This document shows, in pieces, positions 33,401 to 48,400 of a stretch of DNA of 64,000 nt. A program made the position numbers and the translations under genes. The stretch is from NCBI GenBank assembly GCA_964017065.1, contig OZ024786.1, positions 8,127,047 through 8,191,046 on the forward strand, read 5' to 3'. This stretch comes from Haliclona indistincta. Lineage: Eukaryota > Porifera > Demospongiae > Haplosclerida > Chalinidae. The notes below the pieces were generated by a model. The model saw only the letters and a list, made by a program, of their open reading frames with translations, was not told the DNA's origin and ran no database searches. Each line of letters begins with the position of its first letter. Positions within the stretch are counted from its first letter, which is position 1.

Positions 33401-36400
33401 ATGCAAAATATGGGACATTCGCCAAAATTTTGTCCACCAAAATTTCTAACAATACGGTAAATTGTATTTCTATTATTTTGCATTTAATATTTTCTGGGCT
33501 TTATCCATTGGACCAACATGTAAACACCCACAAAGCCCTAGTTTGTATTAGCGTCTTTTGCAAAGTGAACGTTGGTCGTGTCAGTAAGATTTCTATAGCG
33601 CTACAAGTTATATATCTACACTAAAAGTTGTTCTACAGCAGAGCCTCGCTTATCTGGAACGATCGGGACCGGCTAGGCCTAATCTGGATTACCGTATATG
33701 TAAAACTCGTGTGATTGTTCGCCACTAGATGGCAGAATCAAGCTAGTCTAATTAGCAAACTTTACCTTTAAAGTAAAACTGCACGCTCTTCTTTGCCAGA
33801 ACTATGTCGAATAGGCCTTTCCACTACCCGGACACATGGTAATAGTCACTAAAACATGCTAATCTCGGTGTGCATAAATTATAATGTACCCAAAAGTTGA
33901 TCGAGATAACCGAGTACGCATGATATTCGAGGAACAAATAACACTGTTTTTCTTCGAATAAAATGTATGCCTATACTTGTTACATCACACATTCACATAC
34001 TTACTTTTGTTGAGTTATTGTCCACCAGCTTTCCTAGTTCACGAGCAATGAGCTTGCATACAACACATTTGATAGGTCCCTACAAATCAAAAAGAGTGTT
34101 GTAGTTACACCTTCTAAACTAACAAATTAAATAAGATACACTACATTTTGAAAATACTAGTCAAATACAGTACATGAGATAATAATGGTTATGTATTGCA
34201 ATAACCTGTGGAGCCATGATAGAGCGAGTCTTAACAGGAGCTTTACATAGTTTGATCAGAGAGCAAGCTTCCTGCTCCAACTGAATAATCAAAGGACATA
34301 ATACAAGTAAGCTTTAGTCAATGTTAGTTTTACAAGATAACGTATATGCACTGGTTATAATGGTTTTACCGTATTTGAATCAACTTCAGACTTGATAAAT
34401 TTCCATACAATAGGAAAGAAAGCTTTGAGCAACGACTGACACTGAAGAAAAAAATGAACGACATCGTACATGTGTATATGACATACATGTAACATACTAG
34501 TGGTGCTATCAAAGCACATACCCTCTTTGTATACGGAAATATATTTGCAACAAACTTAAACACAAAGGACCCGCCTGTATGTGTACGGATAACGTGTAGA
34601 AGATAAAGTGAGAGCAATTTACTAGCTATGCGTTGATTTTATTGACTCTTCTACAGGTAGGCAGTGATCATCAAGGTATTGGATATAAATGTTAATGTAA
34701 CGCTAACCATGTTTATTTACTTTTCTAAAGCTCAGAAGTAGCAAACTTAAAAAGTACACGATAAGTGTTATTGTATATTTCTGTATGTACAATGCAGTGC
34801 TATACATAAGAAATAATGCTCGAAGCTCATTGGCGAAAAAAACGAGCGATTTGTGACGCCTCAATTCTACAGACAGAGTTCTATCAGGCTATTATTCGCT
34901 ACAGGGCTTTGTTATAAAAATTATACCTGTTCGTTGCCTTATGCATGGATTTGCTGTTCCTCAGCCTCTAAGGTCGTCAACCGAGCAATTGTGTCCACCC
35001 ATGCACCACTCTGGTGCCCATAACACAAAAAGACATAGCTGTGATTCAAAAGCATGCTTAGAACCACAAAGAAGGCGAGGCTGCACATCTTGAAGCTATC
35101 AGACCTGAAATCAACAAAGAATTACGAACACCAGGCGTCATGTGTATAACAGTGCGCGTACTTTTATGAAGAGAACAAAAGTATGAAACTGCAATGTTAT
35201 CTAACTATTTAGTTAATTAACTAGTAAAAATTTGCCGCGCATCCCGTATTTTGTTATGATTAAATTAATTCCTGTACTCGCCACCTTAACAATTTCTCAT
35301 TCCTATCAATACCTCAGAATTATCAACTTTATTGGGAAGCTTTCCACAAATTCCGGTTAGTTTATCCTCGACCTTGGTCTGCAAGAAAAAAATAATGTCC
35401 ATATTAACTATTTGCACACAAAGTAGGAAAATGTTTTTTAAATATCCTGCTATAGTCTACACAACTCTGCTTCATATAAGCCCAGTTGAAGAAGCTTACC
35501 TCAATGGAGTCACTCATCAATGCAGATATAATTTCACCAGTCATTTTCATGCATCCGTCACACACTAGACCCTGAGGAGCCTTTACTTGTTTGGCAAGAA
35601 GAATAGCCATCGAGTTATTACTGCAAAGCCCAAGCGCTGTGCAAATTGTTGAAGGATCCTAAAGGAGAAAGCCACAAATACATGTAGGTTGCAAAAATAT
35701 TGCTATATGAGGTATTGCCATCAAAATAATTATTATAATGCTTTCAGCTGGTCTATGTTAGGTTTTTAGTTTTATTATTTTCCTGTACAAGGTGCAATGT
35801 TGACAATTATTGAGGAAAGCCTGTGTTGGCTCATGCATGTTAAAATACTAAAGATGATGTGATATCATGACTGAAGGCCACATGAAGTTAGCATTCTTAA
35901 ACTGAAGACAGTGAGTTACAGTAGTATTGCACTCTCACGAGGGAAATAACTGGCTTATTCATCGTACAAGATCTAACTGAAATCCAGGACACTCCTTACC
36001 ACGCAAATGCGGCATTGGTTCACCTTAACCTTTGTGCACCCACATACAAGTATTGACATGTGATGTGATCCCTAAAATAGCAATATTGTGTAGTTTAACT
36101 TACAATATACCGTTGCAAATATTGCAACAACTCAGGACCATATTGATTAACAAAATCTGCACACTGCAAGAAATACAAAAAACAATAAACAATTATAGTA
36201 GTTTAAAGTACATGTAAAGAGCTGTTATACATCCAACCATTGATCATAACACCAAACAAGACCTAATTACCTAAACCAAGAGCACATGAACGGAGGGGAA
36301 TGCAACTTTTGTGCCATTAGAATAACAATTGATGACGTACTTCCGCTATTACGAATGCATCATAGTAGCGAGTGATCACGACTTGCACGCTGTTCTCGGC

Positions 36401-39400
36401 GCTTCACTTTGTTTGTGTAGTATAAACTAGGCACCAACAATGTGTCATTCTCTGCTGGTACACTCGATGAGTTCAGCTACCAGCTTGGAACTTGCTGATC
36501 ACAAAAACGTATACCACACCTAAATACCGTATAGCCGGTTATTTTCATGTGTATTTAATTTTCGAACGGCTGGTGCGTGTCGAAAATTAGATTTCGAAAA
36601 ATTCTTTTTGCCTATTTAAAACGTTCTGTGACGTGGCTCTGTGACGAAAATTAGACCCAGCCAAAATTTGGCTAACGAAATATTTGACCAGCGAAAAAAA
36701 CCGGCTATGTATAGGTTAACCCATGGGTTCCGAGGCGGTATGGGATATACCCGAGGCTGGTTAATTATACCGCCCGAGGGCGTAGCCCGAGGGCGGTATA
36801 ATTAACCGCCGAGGGTATATTCAATACTGCCGAGGAACCCATGGGTTAACCATTTTGTAGCTCAGAAAGCTCTAAGATCCAACAGCAAGACTGGCTTTCT
36901 GCACACTTTCGTTCGTTTACTAACCTGAATAAGCCAACTTTGTCGAGTACGCGAGTGATCATTGGTTGACCGCCCGAAGAACTGACAGCAACGGTAAGCC
37001 TCGCTGAGGCATACGTGTGGGTCCTGCAGTTTAGTTATGTAGCCTTTGCAGCTTAACAAACCTAGGTTGCAGTAGTTTGTCCAGCCATTCCGTGACCGGC
37101 GTCGTTCGTCACTGTCGAACGGTCCCGGCGTTTGTCTCGAGTAACGCGTTCTTTGCTAAGCTTGAGCTTGGCCCTCCCGACGAGCTTGGTTGATGCTCCA
37201 AACTTAGTCGTGCTTTTAGATGCTGCAAATAGTTCCCTTTACATGATTATGGCTGGTTTATTTTTGTTGTCCACAAGTTCAAGACGCCATTTTTTCGCAC
37301 TATTTGAGTCCCACAAGTGTCACGAAACTTTAGTGCTATAAAATCGCCGCAATCTCTTCAAAGGCAACTTCGGCTTCACTCTCTGTGAAGCCAGCCTCTC
37401 CTCCTTTCGTACGGAGGGGTAAGTGGGAGGTAACTTTTTGAAGTCAGCTGACTTCCTGGAGGATATATATATTCCCCAGGAAGTGAGCGTGACTTCCTGG
37501 GCGATATATATATTCCCCAGGAAGTAGAACTACTTCCTGAGGGATATAAGTATTGTCCTGAAATCCGCAGTGGTATGGGATATATTCCACTAGCGGTGCC
37601 TTTGATCTTAGAGCTTCCTGAGCTACAAACGGTAATGAAGCATAGAAACTTCCTAGCCTTGTACCCAGTCCCTTTAAAAAAGGGCCTGGTACAGACTGTC
37701 TACGCACGCACGCATAATAACAATTTTATGTGGCAATAAAAATGTGATAACGTGGGCGAGATGATTAAGGGGCGGGGAAACATAACCTCACAAGATTTTG
37801 TTCTTGCAAATTACTTCTTAAAAAGCTCTTACACGCATTCCTTGACGATTGCAAGTGTGAAGAAGTGCTAGCAAACAATGCAATGCTTGCTGAACGCTAT
37901 GATAGTGCCAAAGAAAGGACTAGCATGTTACAGACGTGTAACGAGAATATCCAATCGCCAAAGAAAAGTGGCGGAGATTCGAACATGCGCAGACAGTCTG
38001 TACCAGGATCTTTTCCAAAGAAAGAGCCTGGTAACGAGGCTAAAAACTTTTAAATGTGGAAGTTCTAAGCTAACTGCTGTGAATTTAACTATATTCTGTT
38101 AGTACTCACTAAGTTACAAAGACAGAACGGTAAACAGTTGCACACTCCTCCTGTTCATGCGCTTCTGCCTAAACTAGTCACCAACTATCTAGTCTGGTGG
38201 ATAGCAATGGTGTTGAGCAAAGTTTGGACAAGTTCAGCAACAATCTAGTTTCAAATTACAAGCATATTGCTGCTCTATATATCGCAAGACTGTTGCAAAC
38301 TACATGTCTATCAGGTGTTTACAGCTAGCCATAAATTATTAGGGAGATAAGGATTTATCATAATTTTGGTCAATCAATACGTGTAAAATGTAACATGTAG
38401 AAGACCTTTATGACTAGCAATAGCTCACAACAAAACGGGACTAATTTTTTCTGCAGACAGATGCGAGTTTCAACCTGTGTCATTGCAATGGTACAACGGA
38501 TCCATGAAAGGAACATACCAATCTAAATGCTGCTAAGGGTATTATCATTGCCGATCGGCAATGATATGTAGGGATGACCTCGAACTAAGATGGCGGCTAC
38601 TCATGTGTGAAAATGAGTTTTCGCACATATCTCTATTGTTATACATTTCTACTGCATTTTAACTATCTCTGAGGGAATCTGAAGTGCGAGCGCTTGTAGG
38701 AAGTCTATGAAAGTCACCGGGACTGCTTGCTTGACGACGAAAATCAAGATGGCGACTCTCAGAGAGCCGTTGCTAGATCTTCGCTGTTTTAGCGTTTCTC
38801 GAGAGTCCAGATACCTAGGATTGATCAGACGATTGTTCTGAGCATGAAAATACCTTTGGTGAAGCTAGCAGACGTTTCTAAAGTGGTAAACTGAAATCGC
38901 CGCCCACGCGAATTGTTCATCTTTCTTCTTTCTTCTTCTTCTTCTTCTTTCTTCTTTCGGTAAGCCTAGCGCTGTCCTGAGTTAACGAATGACTACCAAA
39001 CCTGCACAATTGTACGTGTATATATCTGGAATGGTGCACTTACTTCTTCGATAGGCATTAAACACTACCAGAAGCGAGTAATCCTTGAAAAACATGGTTT
39101 TTGGGCCGTTTTGGACTGAAGACGCCATTAAATAATTAACCCTCTTGTCGCTCGTATCATTAACTCCGCCCACATCAGTTTTGCAGCCATCTCGATCGAT
39201 ACTGCGTTTTGTCTCTGCTCTGGACGCTTCAGCGCGCAAGCCAGAGGTATGAAATTTGTCTAGAGCAGTACTATACCCTAAGTAACACTGATCTGTTCGT
39301 TAAAGCTTCAGATGGCGGGTTAAAACTGACATACCCAGACGCGAACGATTCCAGTTACCGGCAGCAACTGAGATTCTACGCACAGTACGGTTCCTACACC

Positions 39401-42400
39401 ACGCACCGTAAGTTGTAAAGGACTAGAAGCCTCTGTGAGTGTGATATTGACATCAACAAGGTTCTACTAGGCGTGCTTCTACTATTAGGCTTGCAGCATA
39501 ATGAGTTGTCAGTATTAGTCTCTTCCTTCATCCATTACTGTACTCATGTTGTCAAATCATACCTGGACTTGATATTTTGCTATCTGCGTCCTTAACCTCT
39601 TTACTATTTTAAACCTTTCAATGAATGATTGGTAATATTAAACATTATTTTAAACTACTCTCCTTACTCTCCAGACCCTGTGCACGTTCACATCTGCTAG
39701 ACTAGTAACTGCTGCTCACAGAGTTGTCAAAATGAAATAAATTCTATCATAGAATACAACTAATAAGTTCAAACTGATAGTGATCAAAAAAGTAACAGGA
39801 ACAAGTAAAGTAAAAAAGCTTTAATAAAAAAACTGAAAACTGTAGGGATGACTCTTAAAAAAGGAAAGGAACAAGATGGGATGATGCTTGCAAAAGTAAA
39901 GGAACAAGATGGAATAATGCTAAGCTTGCAAATGTAAAAGTCCCAAGTATCCCTACATCAGCGGCTTGAAGGAGGACGCAGTCCGGTGGAGTAATTGACG
40001 GTTGTAAATAACTAGAGGTATATGTGTTTAGGAGGACGCAGTCCGATGAAGTAGTTGACAGTTGTAAATAAGCTGCAGGTAGCTGAGTTTGGAGGACGCA
40101 GTCCGAAGAAGTAATCGACGATTGTAAAGGTATTGGAAGAGGATTCCGTATTTGTCAGTTGCGTCGCAGCAAGCCGCTGATGTAGGGATACTTGGGACTT
40201 TTACATTTGCAAGCTTAGCATTATTCCATCTTGTTCCTTTACTTTTGGTTTTCAGTTTTTTTATTAAAGCTTTTTTACTTTTACTAATGTATTGCAATGG
40301 TAGCTATCAGCATCTGCCCAAGTTTTTGTTATAATCAAGATGGGTGGGCATAAACATGGTACTACTGTATTAGCCACGACTGAGAGATGATCTGTCATCA
40401 TTTTTCTTGCGCAAACTCTATCAATGCGAGAACAACTTGAACTGCAACAAAGCCTTCTAAAGCCCCGTTTACACATACTGAAGCCAGCTTAATCAAACTG
40501 GTTTGGAATGCGCATTAGTCTTGTCCACACGTAAGCGATAAACATGGATTAACCACATTGTACATGTAAACGGAAGTGGATTAGCTTGTACAATATGGCG
40601 TATGGCGAAGGGCAGAACACAGCACATAGGCTTCAATGGTCGATGTAAAGCTGTCTTAGCCACTCACCACGAGTATTTGTCTATTTATTTGCAACCAACA
40701 AGGAGCTTACTGTATCTGTGTGAAGAAACGTGCTCGAGCAACAAAAGTAAGCCCATGGCGCGTGCAGCTAAATCACGGAGTAGTCTAGCTTACCCCAGGC
40801 TAGTTTGTATTCACTAACAAGCAGCTTGTGTTGGCTGCACATGTATGTTTAACCGAGACAACGACTAGCTAAGCTAGCTTGACCCGTCCACACGTGCGAT
40901 AAGCGCGCTTCAAGCTAGCTTCAAACCACCTCCGGATGTGGATTAACTAATCCGGTTTAGTAACCGGTTTGGAGCGTCCACACGAAGCGCGCTTCGAACT
41001 AAGCTAGCTTCCAAACCGGATTAAACGCGTCGTGTAAACGGGGCTTAAGCTACAGTGTATTTTAAGGTAGACAACGGATTTGCAAACTACAGTATACCTA
41101 GCAAATCTCACCTCTGATTTGAAGGCTGGTAAATTCTCACATAAACCGTCCAAGATTTTCTCAAATTCAGCCTCAGTAGTGTTATCAGTGACTAAAGTCT
41201 TCAGTTCAGTTACTACCAATTTGCACACTTCACACTCAACACCAGCTGCTGGTTTAGAGACTGGCTTGTTACGAGCTCTGACCGAGACTGTGCTGTTGCA
41301 CAAACCAATGATACTACAAATTTGACCACCATCCTGCATAATCAGAAACAATAATTAACACACACGTCAAGCAAACATGCTTTAAACATAGGGCTCCAAC
41401 TGTCCCAAAACATTCAGGACAGTTCCAAATTAATTTTATGGACCATGTCTCGCACAAAAGATGCTAGTCCCAGAAGGACAAGAGAGCAGGATTACAACAC
41501 AAAATGTGTTCCGTAAATAGCTTCATAACAGTGTGTAAGCTAAGCACCGCAATGCTACTCCATTTACAGGCAAGGACTTTTATTGATAAAGGCATGTTTT
41601 CAACTAATATATCTCATTATGTCATCATAATGTATGACGTCATTGAATTAATGTTCCTGATAAGGATTTGCAAAAGTTTGCTATCATGAGAAAAATACTA
41701 TGTTGTAAGGTTAACATTTAACTCACAACTTCTGCTTTCACAATACCCCATATCATATCAAAATATGTATTGACAGTAGAGTTGCACTGGAAAGAAAAGA
41801 GGGACATATCATTATTACTATTGGTTATTGGTTATTACATTGGTTATTGGTTATTACTATTAATCATTAATAATTTATCTGCAAACACGTGCAAGAAATT
41901 TTTCCGATTTACAATAGCGTGTCTTGTAAAGCCCCAAAAATTTGCCATCGAGTTCTCCTCGTGTGTGAGAGGTAGAGAAGACGACATAGGAGCGACCTTA
42001 CCAGTACCAGCACGCTTGAAGTACCAATAGAGTTGTCCTTGTCGCCACATGTTAATTTTGGTGGTCAAAAATTTTCAACAAATTTTTAGATCATAAAACT
42101 TTTTAAGTGGTACGGTACTCTACATAGACAGTTTAATTATTATGCACTTACCGTGCCAGACACATCACTTGGTAGCATTGAACACAGCTTATCTAGAAAC
42201 TCCTTGACCTCAGACTCCGTAGAGCTACTATCAATAGTTGGTTGAATCAATGCCAGTACCTCCTTGCAGTCATCACAATAGGAGCCGTCTTTAAGAGTAA
42301 CAGGTTTAGTCAACATAAGTTTGTTGAGTCGAGTCTTCATTGTCCTTGTGGACTTACACAAGCCTATTTGACTACATAAATCACCAGAATCCTGCAATAT

Positions 42401-45400
42401 ATAACACAGCAAAGAGAAGGTGTGAATCACATGAATGTAAGAACATACAAACATTTATAATTGATTTAAGGTAGTTTTTAAATCTAGGTCATCTCTCTCG
42501 TAAGAAAAACAAAGAAAACGGCAAGCTAAAACTAATGCTTCCCAGCAATGATAGTGCTGTTTAGGCAAAATATCATGTAGTGCATACAAGGAATCACCAC
42601 TTTAGAGACTACATGTCATTGCATCAAACGTACAAGATAGTGTGGAAAAGACAAAATCGTAGATACAAATCTCCATCAATTCAGTCAAAAAATTATAAAC
42701 AAGCATGTTATTAGCAAGTGTTGTTAGGTGGTAAAGAGATAGGTGTTGCTCTTTAGTAATAATTGTAGAGTAATAATTATGAATAATTATGGGTTAGTAC
42801 ATGTAACTCACAACTTCACTCTTTACAAGTGTCCAAATTAAATCAAGGTAAGTGCTGACCATAGAAGTACACTGAGATAAGAAAAACGTTAGTAAAAATA
42901 CAAATAACAATAATAACAATAGCCTTTTGTGGAGATGTTACTTTGACAGCACACAGTAACTACAGCTGAATTTGCAAGAGGCACGCGGAAAACATGATGG
43001 AGTTTTTATATTCAATTTCACATACAAGTAATATTGTTCTAGTTCGGCTATGACTCTTGTTTAGCTCGCTGCATTTAATCAAAATGCAGTATTTTTTGGC
43101 AAAAGATGCAGAAATTTTAGTTACACAATCAAGCTAAGCTGTGCTGCCCACACAGTGTGACTATGGGTGTGTCTACAATGTCCAGCATGCGAGCGAGCAG
43201 CTTGCCATAGCCTGCTGGCTTTCCTCGTGCAGTTCTCCAGACCCGCACTGCTATCCTGTAGTATACATCTAACTAACAAGCTACTAAGCAGTCAGCTATA
43301 GTTCAGTGTAGATCACTACCAACAGTCATTGAGGTGAGTAAATCACACCATAACTCACAAACTAAGCTAAAATTCTTTCTGCTTATCATGCTAGTTTCAG
43401 TGCTTATTTTCAGTTAGTGACGAGAAACAGCTCTGTCAGACATGACTACAGTATGTCTCTGATTCATGAGGCATAATACATACTAACAGTATGCCTTCAG
43501 TGGCTCCACCCACAGAGGCATAATAAAAAAGTAATCAAACTTACATCATCCTTAACACTACTAGGCAGTAGACTACACATTTTGTCAAGAGCATCTTTAA
43601 CTTCTGATTCTGATGAGCTGCTGTCTACAAAAGTCTTTAGATAGGTCGACACCATCTTGCACATATCACAAAGACCATCATCAGAAACATGGTTTTGCTG
43701 AACAAGTACAACTGTCTTCATGGACCTTGTGGAATTACACAACCCCAATTGTTTACATACTAGACCAGAATCCTGCAACAAAGAACACAGAATGGTAGCT
43801 AGCAGCAAAGATGATAACAATGTCCAGATCACATGGTGTAAGAACATGCAGAATTTAGATACAGTGAAACCTGTCTTAGCGACCACTCGCATAGAGCGAC
43901 CACCTCACTCCAGCGTCCGCAACAAAATTCCCCGAACAACAGCTATAGGAAAGCACCTAGAGCCAACGTGTCTACAGCGACCACCTGCCTAATGTGGACA
44001 ACGACCGCACGTACCAGCACGCAGTGTACAAAACTAAGTTGTCGATTACGACCAGTAGGCGTGGCAATTAGGTGTGGTTACTGATTACTGCATGCATGCT
44101 GATGCTGACTGGCACGAATAGTTACGATCAGTTGCTGTTGACTCGACACTGCTAAGCTAAGAAGTATTTCTGTAAAACAAGTATTTCTGTAAAACAAACT
44201 GTACTGGAGGAGTTTTTCACTAATGTATGCTGAATAATAATATCGAAACCAGCCTGAATATCAGTCAATTCATCGTAAAAATTAATAGTAATTTATTTTA
44301 GTTGTGAAGTGTTTTCTGTTAGCTACACTTGTTGAATTAATTGCACATTATAAATGCATGAATCCTGTCTAATGAGGTCACATTCGGTAGTGGTCACTCT
44401 TCACAGGTAACTGCCTACAGAGTCCACCTGTCTATTGCAGCCAGTCGAAATTGGCCCACAGGTGGTCGCTTTAGACAGGTTTCACTGTACATAGTTCAAT
44501 CGTCTCATTGCATGCATTCTATTGACTAGTACATGAAGAATCAGCATCCGCGGAACAAAATTTAAAACTATGACCTGCAGTAAGAACCACGTATATACAC
44601 CTACATTAAACTTGGTGAAGAAACAAAGGAAGTTCCTAAAATTAGTACTTGTGAACATCTTTGTAATGTACTTGTTAAAAATTTGTGTTTCCATCAAAAC
44701 TACCAAGCAAAAATTCTAAGCAATAAACATGCTCTTAGCATAATTTTCGATAAAAATCTAAATAATTATACTAACAGGCAGCTACAAATGTAGTAGTATG
44801 ACTACAAACATTGAACAAGCTTAAGGTGCTTGAAAGAAACACTCGTAGCACCGGGCATGTTGGTTTGGCTGAACAAAGCATTGCATATCCAGTCAGGGCA
44901 AAGATTTCACTTTGTCATTTGCAAAAACAGTGGCTAGACGCACTACCATAGTGCCTAACGAAGTACACGAAGAAAGCTTTTCGAGTGTATGCGTGAACAT
45001 AACTTGGCAACTAAAGCTGATATCGAAAAAGGATCCGTCTGTCCCTAGATAACTAAGCCGTCTAGCTGCATGCAAGTCTAGTTGTGCTACAGAGTGCCCA
45101 CAAGATTTTCGATTTCTTAGTCGACGAAGCTACTCGTTGCTTCGTGCACTTCGTAACGCACTATGATAATGCGTCTAGCCATCGTTTTTGCAAACGACAC
45201 AGTGCAGTCTTTGCTCTGACTGGATATGCAACGCTTTGTTCAGCCAAACAAACATGTGCGATGCTACGAGTGTTTTTTAGGCAACCATTTCAGCTTGCTC
45301 GTAAGAGGGCGTGGTGTATCCCGTAACCTTAATTATTTTTATGAATAATTGTGTAAAAGTAGATATAACTTACAACTTCGGTCTTCACAACACTCCACAC

Positions 45401-48400
45401 TAAATCAAAGTCATCTTTGACCAGAGAAGTACACTGAGATAAGAAAAGAATAAATTAGAGATTATTATGTACAACTACAAAATCCTGCATACTCACTGTA
45501 GATGAAATAGTACTAGGTAGTATACTGCACAGTTGTTCAAGAGCCTGTTTAGCTTCATTTTCAGTTGCGTTGCTATCTACATATGGTTTAAGAAAGGAAG
45601 CAACCAACTTGCAAAGATCACAGGCGTCTTGAGAAACACGATTTTGTTGAGCGGTGAGTGGTGTTGAGGAACAAAGCCCAACTCGTTTGCAAATTTCATC
45701 ATTTTTCTGTAAAACAACACAATATAATCCAAGTACAACATGCCCCATTTTAAACATACCAATCCTTGTTTTACCAATGTCCAGATCATGTTAAAGTAGT
45801 CATCAATAATACTGGAACACTATAATACAATAAGTAACCAAATTAAAAGACTTTTGGTTGGTAATGTATCATGTATGTGAGAACAAAATCACAGTAAAGA
45901 TAATAGAGAGGTTAAGATCCACGTTACGGTGAACGTTGAATTATTGTGACGTCACGTTTATGACCACGCCCCTTATTTATTGTCACTTTCACGGTGAATT
46001 TCAACGTTTTTCACGGCAAAACAACGTAAGTGCAAACAGCGCTAGCGTGGGCCCCTAGGCTGGCCCTAGCTCGTGCAGCCCGTGTTTAAAACAGACGCCT
46101 GACATTTTAAAAGTAAGTTCTCGATGTGTAGAGGGTTTATAAGCAAGCTATGACTGTGTGGCACTGACAGGTCGACCATACTGGCTATCGCTCAGTACAG
46201 CTGCATACCGTCTCTGCCGCCAACTCTGATTATGCCAGGATTCCGCTGGAGCGTGAAGCTAGACATAGTTTTATGTCTCAAAGTGTTCAAAACGCGTCCT
46301 CAAAAAAAACTACTGATTGGGAGAAGGTGGCAACCAGTCTCGGCGCCGAGACTGCCGAGCAGGCGCCTGCAGCACTTCCAAAAGCCAGGGGGTGCAGCTA
46401 CGTTTAATTTACCTCCTTGCTCTCTCCATAGTCCAGGCAGCGACACTCAGCAGCCAGCAGTTGTTCCCTGGCCTGCGTGACAAGCAGCGACCGTATGCTA
46501 CGTTGACATTAATTTTACCACCCATTTTCACCGTTAACGCGTGACGTCACATTTTAAAATTTTTAACGTTTAGAGTTCACCGTAACGTGGATCTTAACCT
46601 CTCTAATAAGTGAATAACACAGGAATGGTGTGCTCTTATTAAAACTCCTACAGTGTACGTATAATATGAAGCCATAACATATAGTTACGGGATCAAACAA
46701 TAACTATAGGATCTAAAAATCACTGTTTGTTTCCTAATTTTCGCAAAATACCAATAAATCTTATATTGAAGTGTTTATCATAACAAAACACGAAAAATTT
46801 CTATGTTGTCATTTCTGGCACTCAACTACTAGTCAGTGTCAGACCACCACGTGCCTTTTCAACTACAATTGCAAGCCACCAGTCATGCGGCAATGTCACA
46901 AAAATTGACAAGGTCAATGCAGGCAGAGTGACAGAAAAGGCTTTGGCTGTACAAAACTTAAGCTATCCCAACAAAGCATAGACTGCACTTAGACATTTGC
47001 AAAAAAATAATGTGCAGAGGTGGCGAAGTGCACAAAGCAACAAATTGTCTTCAGTCAAATAAAATAATAGCAACATAATGTCCATGAGCTAATACATACC
47101 TCAGTCCTGGCTTCACCAGACATAAGATTGCAAGCTTTCTTAATAAGTGTCTCTGCTTCAGCCTATCAATGTTAAACAAACAAAGGTATATAATTGTGTA
47201 AACAAGTAAAACTTCAAAATACATAATTATAGTGCTCAATAACACATCTCCACATTATACTAAACTGTTTGGTAATAGTTCAAAACATGAATTGAAAACG
47301 CATCTGTATACACAGAGCACATGACACAACACCATCTTTCAATAGCACAGTATCACACTACTATCACTAGACTATTCATGAATAATACCAACTGCATGTA
47401 CTGCACATTCAGGGTGTACATTTTTCGACATAGTTTTACAGCGGTATTCCAAGAGCTTGCAATACTGCACCATCAAGTGTCGCGTGCATACGTGTTGAAA
47501 ACTCTACTTGTGAGACGATAATGGCTGTGTACGCTGGCAGAGAAGTTATAAGTGGACGTCTACCACTTCCTTCCATAGGCTGTCACAAGAGCTCTGAGAG
47601 CTGCATCCATTCCCTATCTACAAGTAACACAGACGTCGTTTATGGTCAGCCGTTGACGGTTGATCATTGTAAGATCCTGGAAAACCGCTATAATTATTAA
47701 CTAACCTCTACTTTAGAACTGCTCATCATGGATCGAGCCAATTCAGTGATCACAGAGCATACCTCACAGCCTGCTGCAGAAGAAGACACTTTGGTGTCGG
47801 AGGTGGTAGTGGTAGCCTATGGAATGACATAAAAACATAGAAATGTCAATGTAGAAACTCAAACAAGCAGGATTTCCTTATCTGGATAAATTACATTATT
47901 GCTACTAGTGTTAGAAGCCAAATACATTATAAGCATGTGCCATGTAGCAGGTATACATACACAGAACACTCAAATAAAATTCATGACTAGAGGGTGTGAG
48001 AGTCATGTGACTGGTACAACAGTAACAATATACATTGGTGTATACAGCCACAAATTTTTTAGTTTTGACAGAAAAGTATGGAAACTAGCATTATCAAAAT
48101 CATTGAAGTATGTTTGCTACAAGTAACTAATCATACTGGGAACATGTGACATCACTATGTACTGTCAACACGTGATGCTTGTCACCCACCAGGAATTAGC
48201 TAAAACTAAACCACTTATTTGATAAGTTTTTCTCTTGTCAAAATGCTAGTTTATTGTTTGGTAGACCATGTTATGCTCACGATTATCATGACATTAGAGT
48301 CTTAAATAAACTTTACTGTTAGTGTAAAAGCAGATAGATCATCCAGACACTAAATGATTGTTGACCAAGAAGATGGTTATCAAAACTACGAGGAAGATGA

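Noticed and set aside
46232..46544. Overlapping frames of 75-82 codons
   Set aside because: Lie inside the TIR element 45906-46603 and have no domain or conservation.
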